This document shows positions 24,801-38,900 of a stretch of DNA of 64,000 bases, piece by piece. The number at the start of each line of letters is the position of its first letter. The first letter of the stretch is position 1. This DNA is from Enoplolaimus lenunculus (taxonomy: Eukaryota; Nematoda; Enoplea; Enoplida; Thoracostomopsidae), in contig JASANG010003755.1 in the NCBI GenBank assembly GCA_030248215.1, positions 248,001 through 312,000 of the forward strand, written 5' to 3'. The translations under genes were made by a program, and so were the position numbers. The notes beneath the pieces are model-generated. The model did not search any database. It saw only the letters and a program-made list of their open reading frames with translations, and was not told the origin of the DNA.

Positions 24801-25278
24801 CTGCTGCCGGGCCGAATTCTGACACTGGAAGTGGTGAGCCTGGAGGCGCGTCTGCGATTGGACGGAACGGCGCGATGATACTGACGCCTGGTGACGCAAC
24901 AACTCTCAAATGCAAACATTTATTTCATAATAAGGTATGTGATTTTACGGGATTTTTATATCCGAAAGCACTGGCTAAGCCATTGAAACAACCACTCGAT
25001 TTCTTTTATCGTCGACCCTGTCTTTGTACGATTAGTCAGATATTTAGATCAAATCGTTTTGGTATTGACGTAAAACTTATATCTAGAAAGCACCATGAGT
25101 TTAACGTTCTTGAAATGGATTGCAGCTGTTTTGTGATACATTTTAGTGTTTAAAGCAGTGGCTGTCGACGAAATCAAGTTGCCCAATCTGTGGTATGTAT
25201 TGTCCGCCGTTGAAAGATTTTCCTGAACTCGGAAGTTCACATCCAGGTGGAGCGACAGCTGGGCGTCAAAATTTCTGA
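9884..25278 (+). CDS. Giant E3 ubiquitin ligase: USP7-type MATH domain, coiled coils, DZIP3/TTC3-type RING-H2
   Basis: Twenty-two exons, phases consistent throughout: 9884-9991, 10129-10173, 10366-10567, 12218-12356, 12549-12637, 13089-13303, 13798-17179, 17571-17682, 17969-18108, 18387-18476, 18840-19022, 19150-19273, 19541-19644, 20059-20170, 20672-20866, 21225-21408, 21718-22947, 23272-23411, 23777-23886, 24046-24163, 24512-24934 and 25147-25278. About 2,525 residues; the N-terminus is unresolved. Exons 3-5 form a MATH domain very like that of USP7 (VPWKIMVMPR, GFFLQC, KENDWGYSCFMTW, KVVLEVYVKADPP). Exon 7 is 3.4 kb of Q-, G-, N-, H- and Asp-rich sequence. Exons 8-13 are charged coiled coil. 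Exons 14-15 (YKAWNHYLSEWTRNRDKLK) and 19-20 are helical. The last two exons form a RING-H2 (CGLC...CKHLFHNKC...CPIC) followed by PPLKDFPE, as at the DZIP3/TTC3 C-terminus. Inferred role: substrate ubiquitylation. The domain calls are firm, the precise orthology is not. Confidence 0.85.
10745..11640. repeat. Degenerate ~42-46-base minisatellite in a ligase intron, interrupted
   Basis: Runs of a unit resembling GGAATTTTTTGACACGGCTT plus GGGTTAGCCCAAAGT fill 10745-10915 and 11305-11640. They are separated by the TIR element at 10942-11286. The array lies in the intron 10568-12217. Units have diverged strongly, so the array is old. Confidence 0.65.
10942..11286. repeat. TIR element (CAGGGTGCAACCGG group) inside the minisatellite
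   Basis: The left end has GGTGCAACCGGAATTCCGAT and the right end is its inverse (ATCGGAATCGGAATTCCAGT, then TGTCCCCTG). The subterminal GATTAGAATTCTGATTC is inverted too. There is no coding sequence. It belongs with the hAT-like elements described at 42878-43230. Confidence 0.6.
11690..12096. repeat. Second CCGGTTCCGG-type element in the same intron
   Basis: Has AATTCCGGTTCCGGCAACAT near the left and TTCCGGTTCTGGTAAATTG with GTGGTACCCTG at the right end. The interior (TACAGTAGCTAAAGTGAATACCT, TTGCAAAAAAGGAAAATAAA) parallels 42878-43230. Diverged copy; the left end is unclear. Confidence 0.5.
20348..20614. repeat. TIR element in the ligase intron 20171-20671
   Basis: Starts CAGGGTGCGACAGGATATC and ends GGTCGCACCCTA, with TCCGGTTTTAGCTCCGG inside. 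It is a non-coding member of the CAGGGTGC-ended group. Confidence 0.5.
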
Positions 25279-26760
25279 CTCAATATAACCAACTTCTGAT
25301 AAGTTATGATTTTCTGTCTGTGTAAAAACGTGTGATATAGATGGTATGGAGTACATACCGTTGTATACAAATTGTAGCATGCCGTTTAGTTCAGAGTTTG
25401 TCATATTGTTTGTTTGGAAATCGTACAGCTTAACTTAAGTGTGAAGGTTTCATTGGAAGGACGGAAATCAATGTAGCATTTTTGGATCAAATTCAGCTGA
25501 CTTAAATCAAAGTTCCATAATGCAAAGCATTACTACTGAAATATTTGCTTCAGGCGTACATATAAGATATCGAAGGGCTGGTTTGGGTCAAACCTGAGTA
25601 TATTGCACTGGCGTTTATTTTTATAAATATTTTATTTATTGCAGCTCTATTCATACATACACACCGTGTAAATGCAAATACCTTATTAATATTTCATACA
25701 TGCAGGGATGGCCACAGTCTAAAATTGATTGTAGCCAGTCCTGTGTATAGTGGCAATGTATAATGTGAGCCTAATTGTAATTTAAACGCGTGTCCGTTTT
25801 TTTCTTTTTTGTTTTGTCAGATATTTCATTTAAAGTCTTCGTCGCATGCATTTGTCAGATTTATGTGTCACCTATGACTTGACTTAAATGAAGCTTTTCA
25901 AAGTTTTTTAAGTCGAAAACAGATGTCTTTCTTTCCCAATTTTTGCAAATTGTAGAGTTTTGCATGATGGGACGAACTGTATACGATTTCTACGTGCGCC
26001 TTGTGCAACATTTACGTTGAAATTTGTGCTGTGTAAGGACGGTTTGTTCGACGTTAAGTTAGTGTAGTTGTAAACATGAGTGCAAGTTCTAATACGTCGG
26101 ATAAGACTTGAAAAGATATTAAGTTGAGAACGAAAAACATCAGTAAACCCGTTCCGTTGTATTTTATGTAAATATTGTAGCAGTTTCACGCCATTGTAGA
26201 CACAAAAGTTTGGTCTTAGTATATCTGTTTTTACAAGGGAATCTTTTGATTATTAATTGTAATTCGTGTATCAATATAATGCAATGTTGCTGCTGTGGTT
26301 TGATGTTTAGTTTGGCTGAACTTTGTCAGAACATAATTAACGCTTGGGTGAAAATGTTTAGGTATACATAATATAGTAAACCTTACCTTTGTGGATTTAC
26401 TTTGAGAGCGAAGTTGCATAAAAAGAATATGGCGCTACGGCGAGAGGGATCGTGCTCGAGTTGTTCTTTGTTTGAGATAAAATGCGTTAATGGTCTAAAC
26501 TGAAGGATAGTCGTAGTAGTGACAAAAAATTTGCGCAGCTTGTTCAAAGAAACTGGTGACATGTTATATATTAGCTAAACTTTTCAACGCGGGGGAACTA
26601 ATAACACGAAAACTCTTGATTGGCTTTAAATATTAATAGAATCTGAAAACTTGAAGGCTTCGGTTCCATTTAAGCACCACAGGTATGTTTTATGCAGTGT
26701 GAATCCCGAGGCGAAAATCACCGGAACTGAAGGTCCAAAAATTTGGCAAGCTTTTAGGCG
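25279..26760. other. Region between the convergent ligase and CDK7 genes
   Basis: Probably contains the ligase 3' untranslated region. The stretch is AT-rich (for example TTATTTTTATAAATATTTTATT at about 25617), with no recognisable frame, RNA gene or repeat family. Confidence 0.4.
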
Positions 26761-26981
26761 CCAGGGTGTAAACGGATAATAAACAGGGAAACGGATAGTG
26801 ATCAAAACAACGGATATTGAAGTATAAAACTTGTCAAAATTTTATAAAGGAAAAATAGCGGATCCAGAAATTTTTTATTTAAATTTTACATGAATTTCGC
26901 AATTATTTTTTCATATCGAACGACTAATTCAGCATGTCTAATAAAAAATTGCGAGATATTACTTGATTTATAACCACCCTG
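26761..26981. repeat. TIR element, CAGGGTGTAAACGG family
   Basis: Begins CAGGGTGTAAACGGATAATA and has a second ACGGATAGTGATC block. The right border CCACCCTG is the inverse of the first bases. The left end matches the right end of the element at 60174-60568 read in reverse (CAGGATGTAAAACGGATAG). No coding sequence. Confidence 0.5.
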
Positions 26982-27044
26982 TTTGACCCCCTAAAGCTGG
27001 CTATTGGTCTAGCTGAAATGTTTGCATGGACATATGTTAAAGGC

Positions 27045-27110
27045 GGCCCATGTATAGAACAGGGCCCGAACGTTTTCCGGACTGTAGGCGCAAGATAAAC
27101 CAAACTGCTT
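27045..27110. repeat. Terminal fragment of the GGCCCATGT family
   Basis: GGCCCATGTATAGAACAGGG followed by CCCGAACGTTTTCCGGACTGTAGGCG matches the left end of the elements at 54778 and 60771. The rest of the element is not evident here. Confidence 0.5.
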
Positions 27111-27961
27111 CAGTATACGGCCAACAATTAAAAACTTTATTGATCACAAAAATTTATATTAAAAGGTGAACAAATGTTAGGGATAAACACTGAACAAACT
27201 CCCAACAGTGACATCACTTCAACGCATGGTTCGCAATACAGCACAGACGGATGGCCCTTCACGACAAGTATAGCGCCTCCGTTAGTCATAAGAAGTTTAC
27301 TCTATTCGGCTGTTTACGTTATTTGAATAAATAACATAAACACTAAAAACCGCAAAACCAAAATAAACACATAACAAGCATGAATTAAAGATAACAAACT
27401 GTTCAATTCAAGAAGTGAAAAATTAGAGTAACCTTAAACTTAAGGTACCTATGATTACCTTCAACTATGAAGCACCAAATAATTTTATTTTAAAAACGCG
27501 ATCGGAAACTGTACATTTGAAGTTGCCCGACAGCACCCAAAAATTTGCGTTGCTTATTTTTCATCGGTTAGTAGAGCACTATGAAAAACATCAAAGTATT
27601 CCACAAAGAATTTTCAAATGAAAGCTTTTGCTCAATTCAAAATAGCATACACGTTGTATTCTTATTCAAAAGTAAGTTGTTTTTTGCTTTTGGTCTCGGG
27701 TGGCTCTGAAACAAAAATAGTTACTAATAATGCACTAAAAATAGTTCCTCAAATTACAAACAATTCTTTATGCAACAGTCGCACCCAACATGACCATTAA
27801 AAATTGTTTCCAAATAACTACCTGAAGTTGAACCAGTAATATTAATAAAATCAGATTTAAGATATAAGCCTCTAATCTGAAGCATTACGAAGACGGCTAC
27901 AACAACGACAACAAGCTAAGAATAAGATCCCTACTTGAATTAATTTTTTCAAAACCCAAAT
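27111..27961. other. CDK7 3' flank, nothing further recognised
   Basis: Lies downstream of the CDK7 stop on the minus strand and probably includes its 3' untranslated region. A further short 3' exon of CDK7 cannot be excluded here, but no candidate encodes the usual C-terminal tail. No repeat family was recognised. Confidence 0.35.
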
Positions 27962-32489
<4,528 letters not shown>

Positions 32490-32869
32490 GTCCGTAACAC
32501 CCTGCTGGATTGTGCTAGTGCGTTTAAAATTATTAGTGTCGTTGTTTAAAACTGAAAGAAAAATAGACGGCTGCGATAACTTAAGGTGCATACAGGGCGA
32601 GTTGGATTTACTCCCTTTCTAGTGTTTTTGTTGATAATACAGTTTGCAACTCTGGAAAAATTTTACATTCTAACGAAAATGGCTCTCAAGATTGTTAACG
32701 CGGGTTCCAACAACGACTGATCGCTTGTATAGGGGCAATCAATAGACTCATCCGGGTATTCCATCCATATGTAGTCTGTAGATCTATTAACCTTAAAATT
32801 CTTCGATAACTCAGTTTTAGCCAAATGCTTTTTAGTGATAAGTTATTGGTTATCAGTTCCACATACTGT
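32490..32869. promoter_or_regulatory. Upstream flank of CDK7
   Basis: Precedes the CDK7 start on the minus strand, so the promoter and 5' untranslated region should be here. No TATA box or initiator stands out. Position is the only basis for this call. Confidence 0.3.
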
Positions 32870-33012
32870 GGATATGCGTGGTGTAGCTTGAGTATGTGCA
32901 GAGTGTGTCGTGCACGTATACCACCAGAGGAAATTATATCGGCCGCTTGGTGTAATGGGTAGCGCGCTTGACTCGCGAGCGAGAGGTCCAAGGTTCGATT
33001 CCAGGCGTGGCC
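32870..33012 (+). repeat. SINE-type unit with tRNA-Arg-like body
   Basis: The tRNA-like body is 32941-33012: it starts GGCCGCTTGGTGTAATGGGT, has the B box GGTTCGATTCC and ends CGTGGCC. Six of seven acceptor pairs form. The A box and D arm resemble tRNA-Arg. The T stem has mismatches, and GTGCACGTATACC just upstream recalls the head of the copies at 4787-5180, so a SINE is favoured over a tRNA gene. Confidence 0.6.
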
Positions 33013-33624
33013 TCTTTCGGAGAAATTTAGGAGAAAAATCAAATATATTCGCAGTATTTCGGAGGAAGGAGTCGTCCCGACCGTGCAGTTCTGACACATA
33101 CCAACTATTCTGACGAGGAAAGTATTTTTCAAGGTTGGTCGGTAGGTATTAAATCTATGATTTTAGATATTACCTACGAACATGCAAACACATACAAGGT
33201 TTGCCACTGTCGTATTCAAACAGAACCTGTTAATGGCTATTTTCCATTTATGTGACCAGATTCACTAGCTAGCAAATTTCCTAAACTTGCGCTTCTGTTC
33301 ACATTTAGAATAGAAGACATACGGATATTTTAGACAGATAATGACTGGATTGCAGAGAATGCCGCTGAATAAGGTCGATTTACGGCTTAAGTTAAAAAGT
33401 TACTTAACTCTCGGCATCGAAACTTTAATAAATTGACTACCTCGGGAGAGGTCAACAGTTTTATTACATAGTTAATATCACTAGTAGCTCAATATAACAT
33501 CGACTTCATCAACCAATCACGACAAGTTGATATACTACATAAAGATGGTAGAAAATATTGTTTTAGGAGGCGTCCTACATGGGAACATGCGAGTTAATAT
33601 TCCAATTGCCAAAAATTAAACCGA
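33013..33624. other. Spacer, nothing recognised
   Basis: No frame of the upstream LINE domains (endonuclease, reverse transcriptase) is visible before the LINE tail that follows, and no other family is recognised. Confidence 0.35.
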
Positions 33625-34174
33625 TGTGCGTCCTATACTAGAGTATTATTCACCTGTTTGGAATCCTTGTCACTTCACTAATAGTGATAAAATTGAATCT
33701 GTACAACGATATTTCACACGTAGATTGTTTTTAAGAATGAAGTATCCTCTTGTACCTTACGTGAACAGGTTAAACACTTTAAAATTACCGTCCTTGGAAT
33801 TACGTCGGTTGCATATTGATCTTGTATTGTGTTATAAAATTGTTCATCGTGATGTTGATTTGGATTTCCGTGACTTTTTCATGCTTGGTAATTGTACTAC
33901 TAGGGGACAGCAGTTGAAACTATTTTTCCAACGATCAAGGTTACATAGTAGGAAGTTTTCGTTTTGCAACCGTGTCGTTCCTGTTTGGAATTCTTTACCG
34001 TCGGTCCGTCAAAACAAAGCAGTTGTTACTGCCAGTAATTCGTAAACTTTCAAAGAGCATTTGAATGAACTCGATGTCTCCAGATTTCTACATTTTCGCG
34101 AACTTTGGACTAGATTTATGTCCGTATGTTTTAATGTTCTACAGGGTGTTTTTAAGAGGGTCTTTCACCCCTAA
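33625..34174 (+). mobile_element. 3' end of a CR1/Jockey-type LINE (ORF2 C-terminal region)
   Basis: The translation VRPILEYYSPVWNP, IESVQRYFTRRLF, LNTLKLPSLELRRLHIDLV, VPVWNSLPS, TFKEHLNEL and GVFKRVFHP is the conserved region after the reverse transcriptase in CR1/Jockey-type LINEs. The frame is open except for one TAA at 34043-34045 and ends at a TAA at 34172. Endonuclease and reverse transcriptase are missing, so this is a 5'-truncated dead copy. The 3' untranslated part may extend to about 34480. Confidence 0.8.
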
Positions 34175-34486
34175 ACATCCTTCACCGCCACCCGTGCAAA
34201 CCATTCTGGAACGCTCTATACGTAATATTTGTCATTTATCGTCAGTATTTTTACATTAGTACATATGTGATCTAAAATTGCGTACATAATATTTACGTTG
34301 TTTTGTTTCATTTCTTGTATATTCTTTATTTGAAGTTGTAATGTTCTTGTGCATTTAGTCTGTGCCTATGATAAGTACGTTTATCCTGCAAGGTGTGCCA
34401 TGCGTCGGAGAACGGTTAAAGTGAAGCCCCCGACGCATGCGGGTTATTCTTTATTTTACTTAGCTAGGGCAGTGAATGTCGGTCAT

Positions 34487-34820
34487 TTGAATGCCACTCC
34501 AAGCAATTTCTATAACCGAAATTGTTCAATATTTTTTGTCGCTCGCTAGTCAAGTGCGCTATCCATTACACCACGCGATCTTGTGTTTTATTACTTTAAT
34601 ATTGTTTTCTCTAGTGCATTTATACATATTACATGTCAAAATTTGTGTATAAATGTAACAATACCACAAGAACGTAATGACACATGCATGCACATGCACA
34701 TGTAGCACTACTGAAAAATATTAATTGGCCGCGTGGTGTAATGGATAGCGCACTTGACTAGCGAGCGACAAAAAATATTGAACAATTTCGGTTATAGAAA
34801 TTGCTTGGAGTGGCATTCAA
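34487..34820. repeat. 94-base inverted repeat with tRNA-Arg-like ends
   Basis: Arms at 34487-34580 and 34727-34820 are almost identical in inverted orientation, with a 146-base spacer. Each arm contains the 5' half of a tRNA-Arg-like sequence (GGCCGCGTGGTGTAATGGAT, then AGCGCACTTGACTAGCG) followed by AAAAAATATTGAACAATTTC and GCTTGGAGTGGCATTCAA. This is best read as two truncated SINE copies back to back. The near-identity of the arms suggests a recent event. Confidence 0.75.
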
Positions 34821-35706
34821 GACATATTCATTCTTAGTCTTTTTTATCTTTGGAGTGTGTATTTTAATGTATATCTTTGGTTCTGTTTTTTGTGGTGTAT
34901 TGTTGGATCTACAAGCTTCGAGACCTGTATAAGTGTTATGTATCTAACGCAATTACAGTGTTTTTTTACTCATTACGCAACAATTTCAGGGAAAAGCATT
35001 GTGGTATATAGAACATTTAAGACATATCTAGGGGTTCATTTGCCGAGACTGGGCAACAAGAAACAAAATTGAAAAGAAAAGAAAGAAAAGCAAAAGCGAC
35101 GAAAAAAAAGAAAATAAATACAAATAGTAATAAATTTTATGCAAAATAGGCAAGATATAGTGGGCGATTAGCCACTGTATATATCAGTTGTTGGTTTTGA
35201 AAAGTGTGTTGCGTTTTGTAAAATCTGAGGTCCTAGAAAGAATCGCATTTTTTTGTTAAAATTGAATTCGCCGGATTTTCTTACGTTTCTTTCCGGAATT
35301 TTGATCCCATTCTCCGAATTTGTAAGTAATACACGTGAGTTAATAATATTCTTAATTACCGTTATGCGTGCATCATTTTTGTGTAGTTTCGGGTCCGGTA
35401 CATTAGGCGACATAGTCCGTATTTTGTAGGCAGAACCACCTATCCGCTAAGGCAGGCGTTAACAATTTACTTGGAAAGTCGTAGTTGTAATGTGTTACGG
35501 AAATCTCATAGGCTTAAATACGAAGTAGCCGCAGGCGTATTGCCTTAATCTCGATGTAAATGTAAAACATTTCTGTGCGCTGTATTTTGCTGTAAAAACG
35601 TTCTTTAGTGAATTCTTATAACCGGGTGTGCCGTTGCTAAAGAGCAATCAAGCTCGTATCATAGACCCCGAAGTTGGCTGTTTGAAAATCCGACAAGCAT
35701 TACCTG
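34821..35706. other. Spacer upstream of ECHS1, nothing recognised
   Basis: AT-rich, with a purine run GAAAAGAAAAGAAAGAAAAG near 35070. No conserved frame or repeat family was recognised. Confidence 0.35.
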
Positions 35707-35850
35707 TTTACAGGGTTCAATTGGAATTTCGGTTCCGATTAGAATTTGTATTCAAAACGTATTCCGATACTTGTTAATACAAATTATAAAAATAGTCACA
35801 AAGGTTGTTGTTTCGATTCTGATTTAAATCTACTTCGCATTCTGCCTATT
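35707..35850. repeat. Fragment of a CAGGGTTCAATTGG-ended element
   Basis: CAGGGTTCAATTGGAATTTC followed by GGTTCCGATTAGAATTTGTATTC matches the left end of the element at 10942-11286. The far end (TTCGATTCTGATTTAAATC) is degenerate. It stops about 60 bases before the ECHS1 start codon. Confidence 0.5.
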
Positions 35851-35912
35851 TGTAATATTAGATTACATGATTATTTTCTTATGAATAAAAGTTCTAAATA
35901 GATAAATATATA

Positions 35913-38900
35913 ATGCATTTGGTGCGAAATGTAATGCGAAGCTATTATCGCAGCCACAAACATTTAAATTATTTACATCACGGGCGATATTTCTGTTCTC
36001 CAGGTATGACGTCCTTCTTATCTGTATTCTCCGCGCGCAGATTAAAATCCTTGAGTTTCGCTGTAGTATCACAGTTATAAAATTTGTATTCACGCTTGCA
36101 TCTATACTTACGCATATATACCTTGATGACGTTGTGCTGCTACTTTTAAACATTTTAGTGCGCCTTGTTTTCTTTTTTTAAACAGTCAGTATTCGCCTTG
36201 TTACGCACTGTAACAGACAGGCTAATAATATGTGTATCAATCGATCATTCAACGCGTATTTATTAAATTAATTGTAGTTTTATTCTTCAGCTTCGTTCGA
36301 AAACATTACCGTGGAAAAATGTGGAAAAGACAACCATGTTGCACTAGTCAAATTAAATAGACCGAAAGCGCTTAACGCATTGTGCGACGCACTGATGAGT
36401 GAAGTAACATTTTTTATTTCTTGTGTAGATTACAAACTGATTTCCGTGTGTAATTTTTTCTGTTAGTAGAAGCCGACCATTGTGCTAGTATTTCAGACTG
36501 TGCCATTAAATGTAGCATTTTGCTTTTTGTTGTCTGTTTTAAAGTGTTACGCTACTAATTTCAATGAATTAGTTTGCGTCGGGATCATACAAGCAACAAG
36601 CAAAATAGTTATTGCAAAATGGGAATTCGACTTCGTTTTAGTTGCGTACCGCTCTTTCGTCGCTGGACAAAGACAGCTCAGTCAAAGCAATAGTGCTCAC
36701 GGGGTCTGAAAAAGCATTTGCAGGTATAAATAAAACGCTAAACTAAGCATATTATTTCATATTTCTGTATGTATTGTACGTCTGTATCAGTAATACTCGT
36801 GATATTTGCGCAGTTATATTAAATATTTAGATCTGATTGCACTTCCTCCCTGATGGGTTAGAAGTAAAACAAAACATTCAAGCAATAATTGATTTTTATT
36901 CACCAACCAGGTATATACCTTTACGGAAAATCAAAAATTTCATCTAATTGACGACTAGTTCCGGTAAAAATTTCATATCAGGCTGCGGTATCCGGTATTT
37001 TCGTATTAGATCTCATCGTGGTATGTGAAATAACGGTGTCCTAAAGTTTTCGCGCTATAAGAAATTGGACTTAACATTATCTGTTTAGCGTTTAAGTAAT
37101 GTTAGCAGCGACTGTTTATTTATATTGTTTAATTAACACTAAGACTTATTAACATTAAGATTTGCACCTGATGTTCCCAGAGCGGCCGTGTAAATGAGTG
37201 CTTGATATGTTCCCGAATGTCATCATTCGTCTGTTTGTGAAACACCGTCCTTCGCCATACATTATTGTATGTTAGTTATTTGCGTACGATACCGCAAAGT
37301 GACGGACGGCGCCGTACGGGTGGCGGACGGCGCTGTACGGGTGACGGACGGCGTCGCACGTCAACAAAAGTATAGTGCAACCCTAACTGTCTTGTTTATT
37401 TATAATTTGTGTTTCGTCAAATACGGTTTAAATTTATATATTCTGTACACTACAGCTGGTGCAGATATAAAAGAAATGCAGGACCGCAGATTCCATCAAG
37501 TGTTTTCTGGTAATTTTCTTGAAGACTGGAATCCTGTCACCGAGCTGAAAAAGCCTATCATTGCCGCGGTTAACGGATTTGCGGTAAGTTTAAAACATAT
37601 TTCTTTATTAGTATGATAGTTGACTTTAAAATATTCGCAGATAAGCGCTTATTGTTATTGTAAAAACTAAGTTCGTTTTGTTTTAGTATTATAATGTTAA
37701 TATTTCATCACGGTACTTGTTAAAGAGAATGTGTAATCTGTAATTTGCATGGAATTGTAGAAAAGATATGCCAACTTACTACAGTTTAAATTTTGTCCGG
37801 TTATATATACCAGTCGTAGTGGGACTACATTTATTGAGCGAAGCTCGAACACGCGTAAGCAATTAAGGTAATATGTAAATTAGTTGTTAGCTAACTATTC
37901 ATTTGTCGGTTTTGGAGGTTTGTAAGCAATTTCCTCAGATTCCTCGCACCCAAAAACCCTTCAGCCACCCTAATAATTTTTGAAATAATTTAAAAATCCT
38001 GATTTTGTCTTGTCAATTAAGCTAATATGCAAATTAGCTATTAGCTAACTATTAAATTATCGGTTTTGGATGTTTGTAAACTATTTATTCAAATTCTTCG
38101 CACCTAAAAACCCCTTAGTGCTGAAATTATATTGCTTTTAACCTTAATAATTAGTGAAATATTGTAAAAAGTCCTAATTTAGGCTTGTAAAGTATGCTAA
38201 TATGCAAATTATCTATTAGCTAACTGCACAGTTATCGGCTTTGGAGGCCTGTAAACAGTCTACGCGAGTTTCTCGCACGTAATAATTAGTGAAATATTGT
38301 GGAAAGACCTAATTTAGGCTTAATTAATTATGCAAATTAACCTGTAGCTAATAAACGGCTTAAAATTTTAAAACCCCAATGCGAGGTTAACACCCAGGAT
38401 AATTGGCTTTCAAACAAAAAAGTTTATCAAAATCGATTCAGCCGTTCCTGAGATTCTTTCTTTCTGGTTTCGGTTTACGTAATATTCGCCTGCAATTCCG
38501 AAATAAAGTTTAACCTTAAGCCTTGTGTTTTGAATGGGCATTTCTGCAAACACAAAAATTGTTCAAAACGATAAAAGCCTGAATAACACTTGTTTAAATT
38601 TTTATGTACTGTTCGATTGGCAATTAATAGCATCCTGCATGTTTGGTTTTTCAGCTAGGTGGTGGCTGCGAACTTGCCATGATGTGTGATATCATTTATG
38701 CGGGCGAAAATGCACAGTTTGGTCAACCAGAAATCAAAATTGGTACTATTCCAGGTGAGTTGCACAAAATTTGAAGAAAGTTTAATAGATATTGTTTCGA
38801 TGTTTTCTCGTCCTATCAACTGTATGATAATATAATGATTGCTTTTTGGAACTACGGCCCGTGTTCTCAAATGTGTGCACCACATAGTACCGGTTCGTAA

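Noticed and set aside
25156-25278. Alternative last-exon start at 25156 (after TTTAAAG) for the ligase
   Set aside because: It would drop the sixth zinc ligand; the acceptor at 25146 gives the full RING-H2 pattern.
35863-36153. 96-codon minus-strand frame upstream of ECHS1
   Set aside because: Opposite strand of the ECHS1 transit-peptide exon and intron; no similarity.
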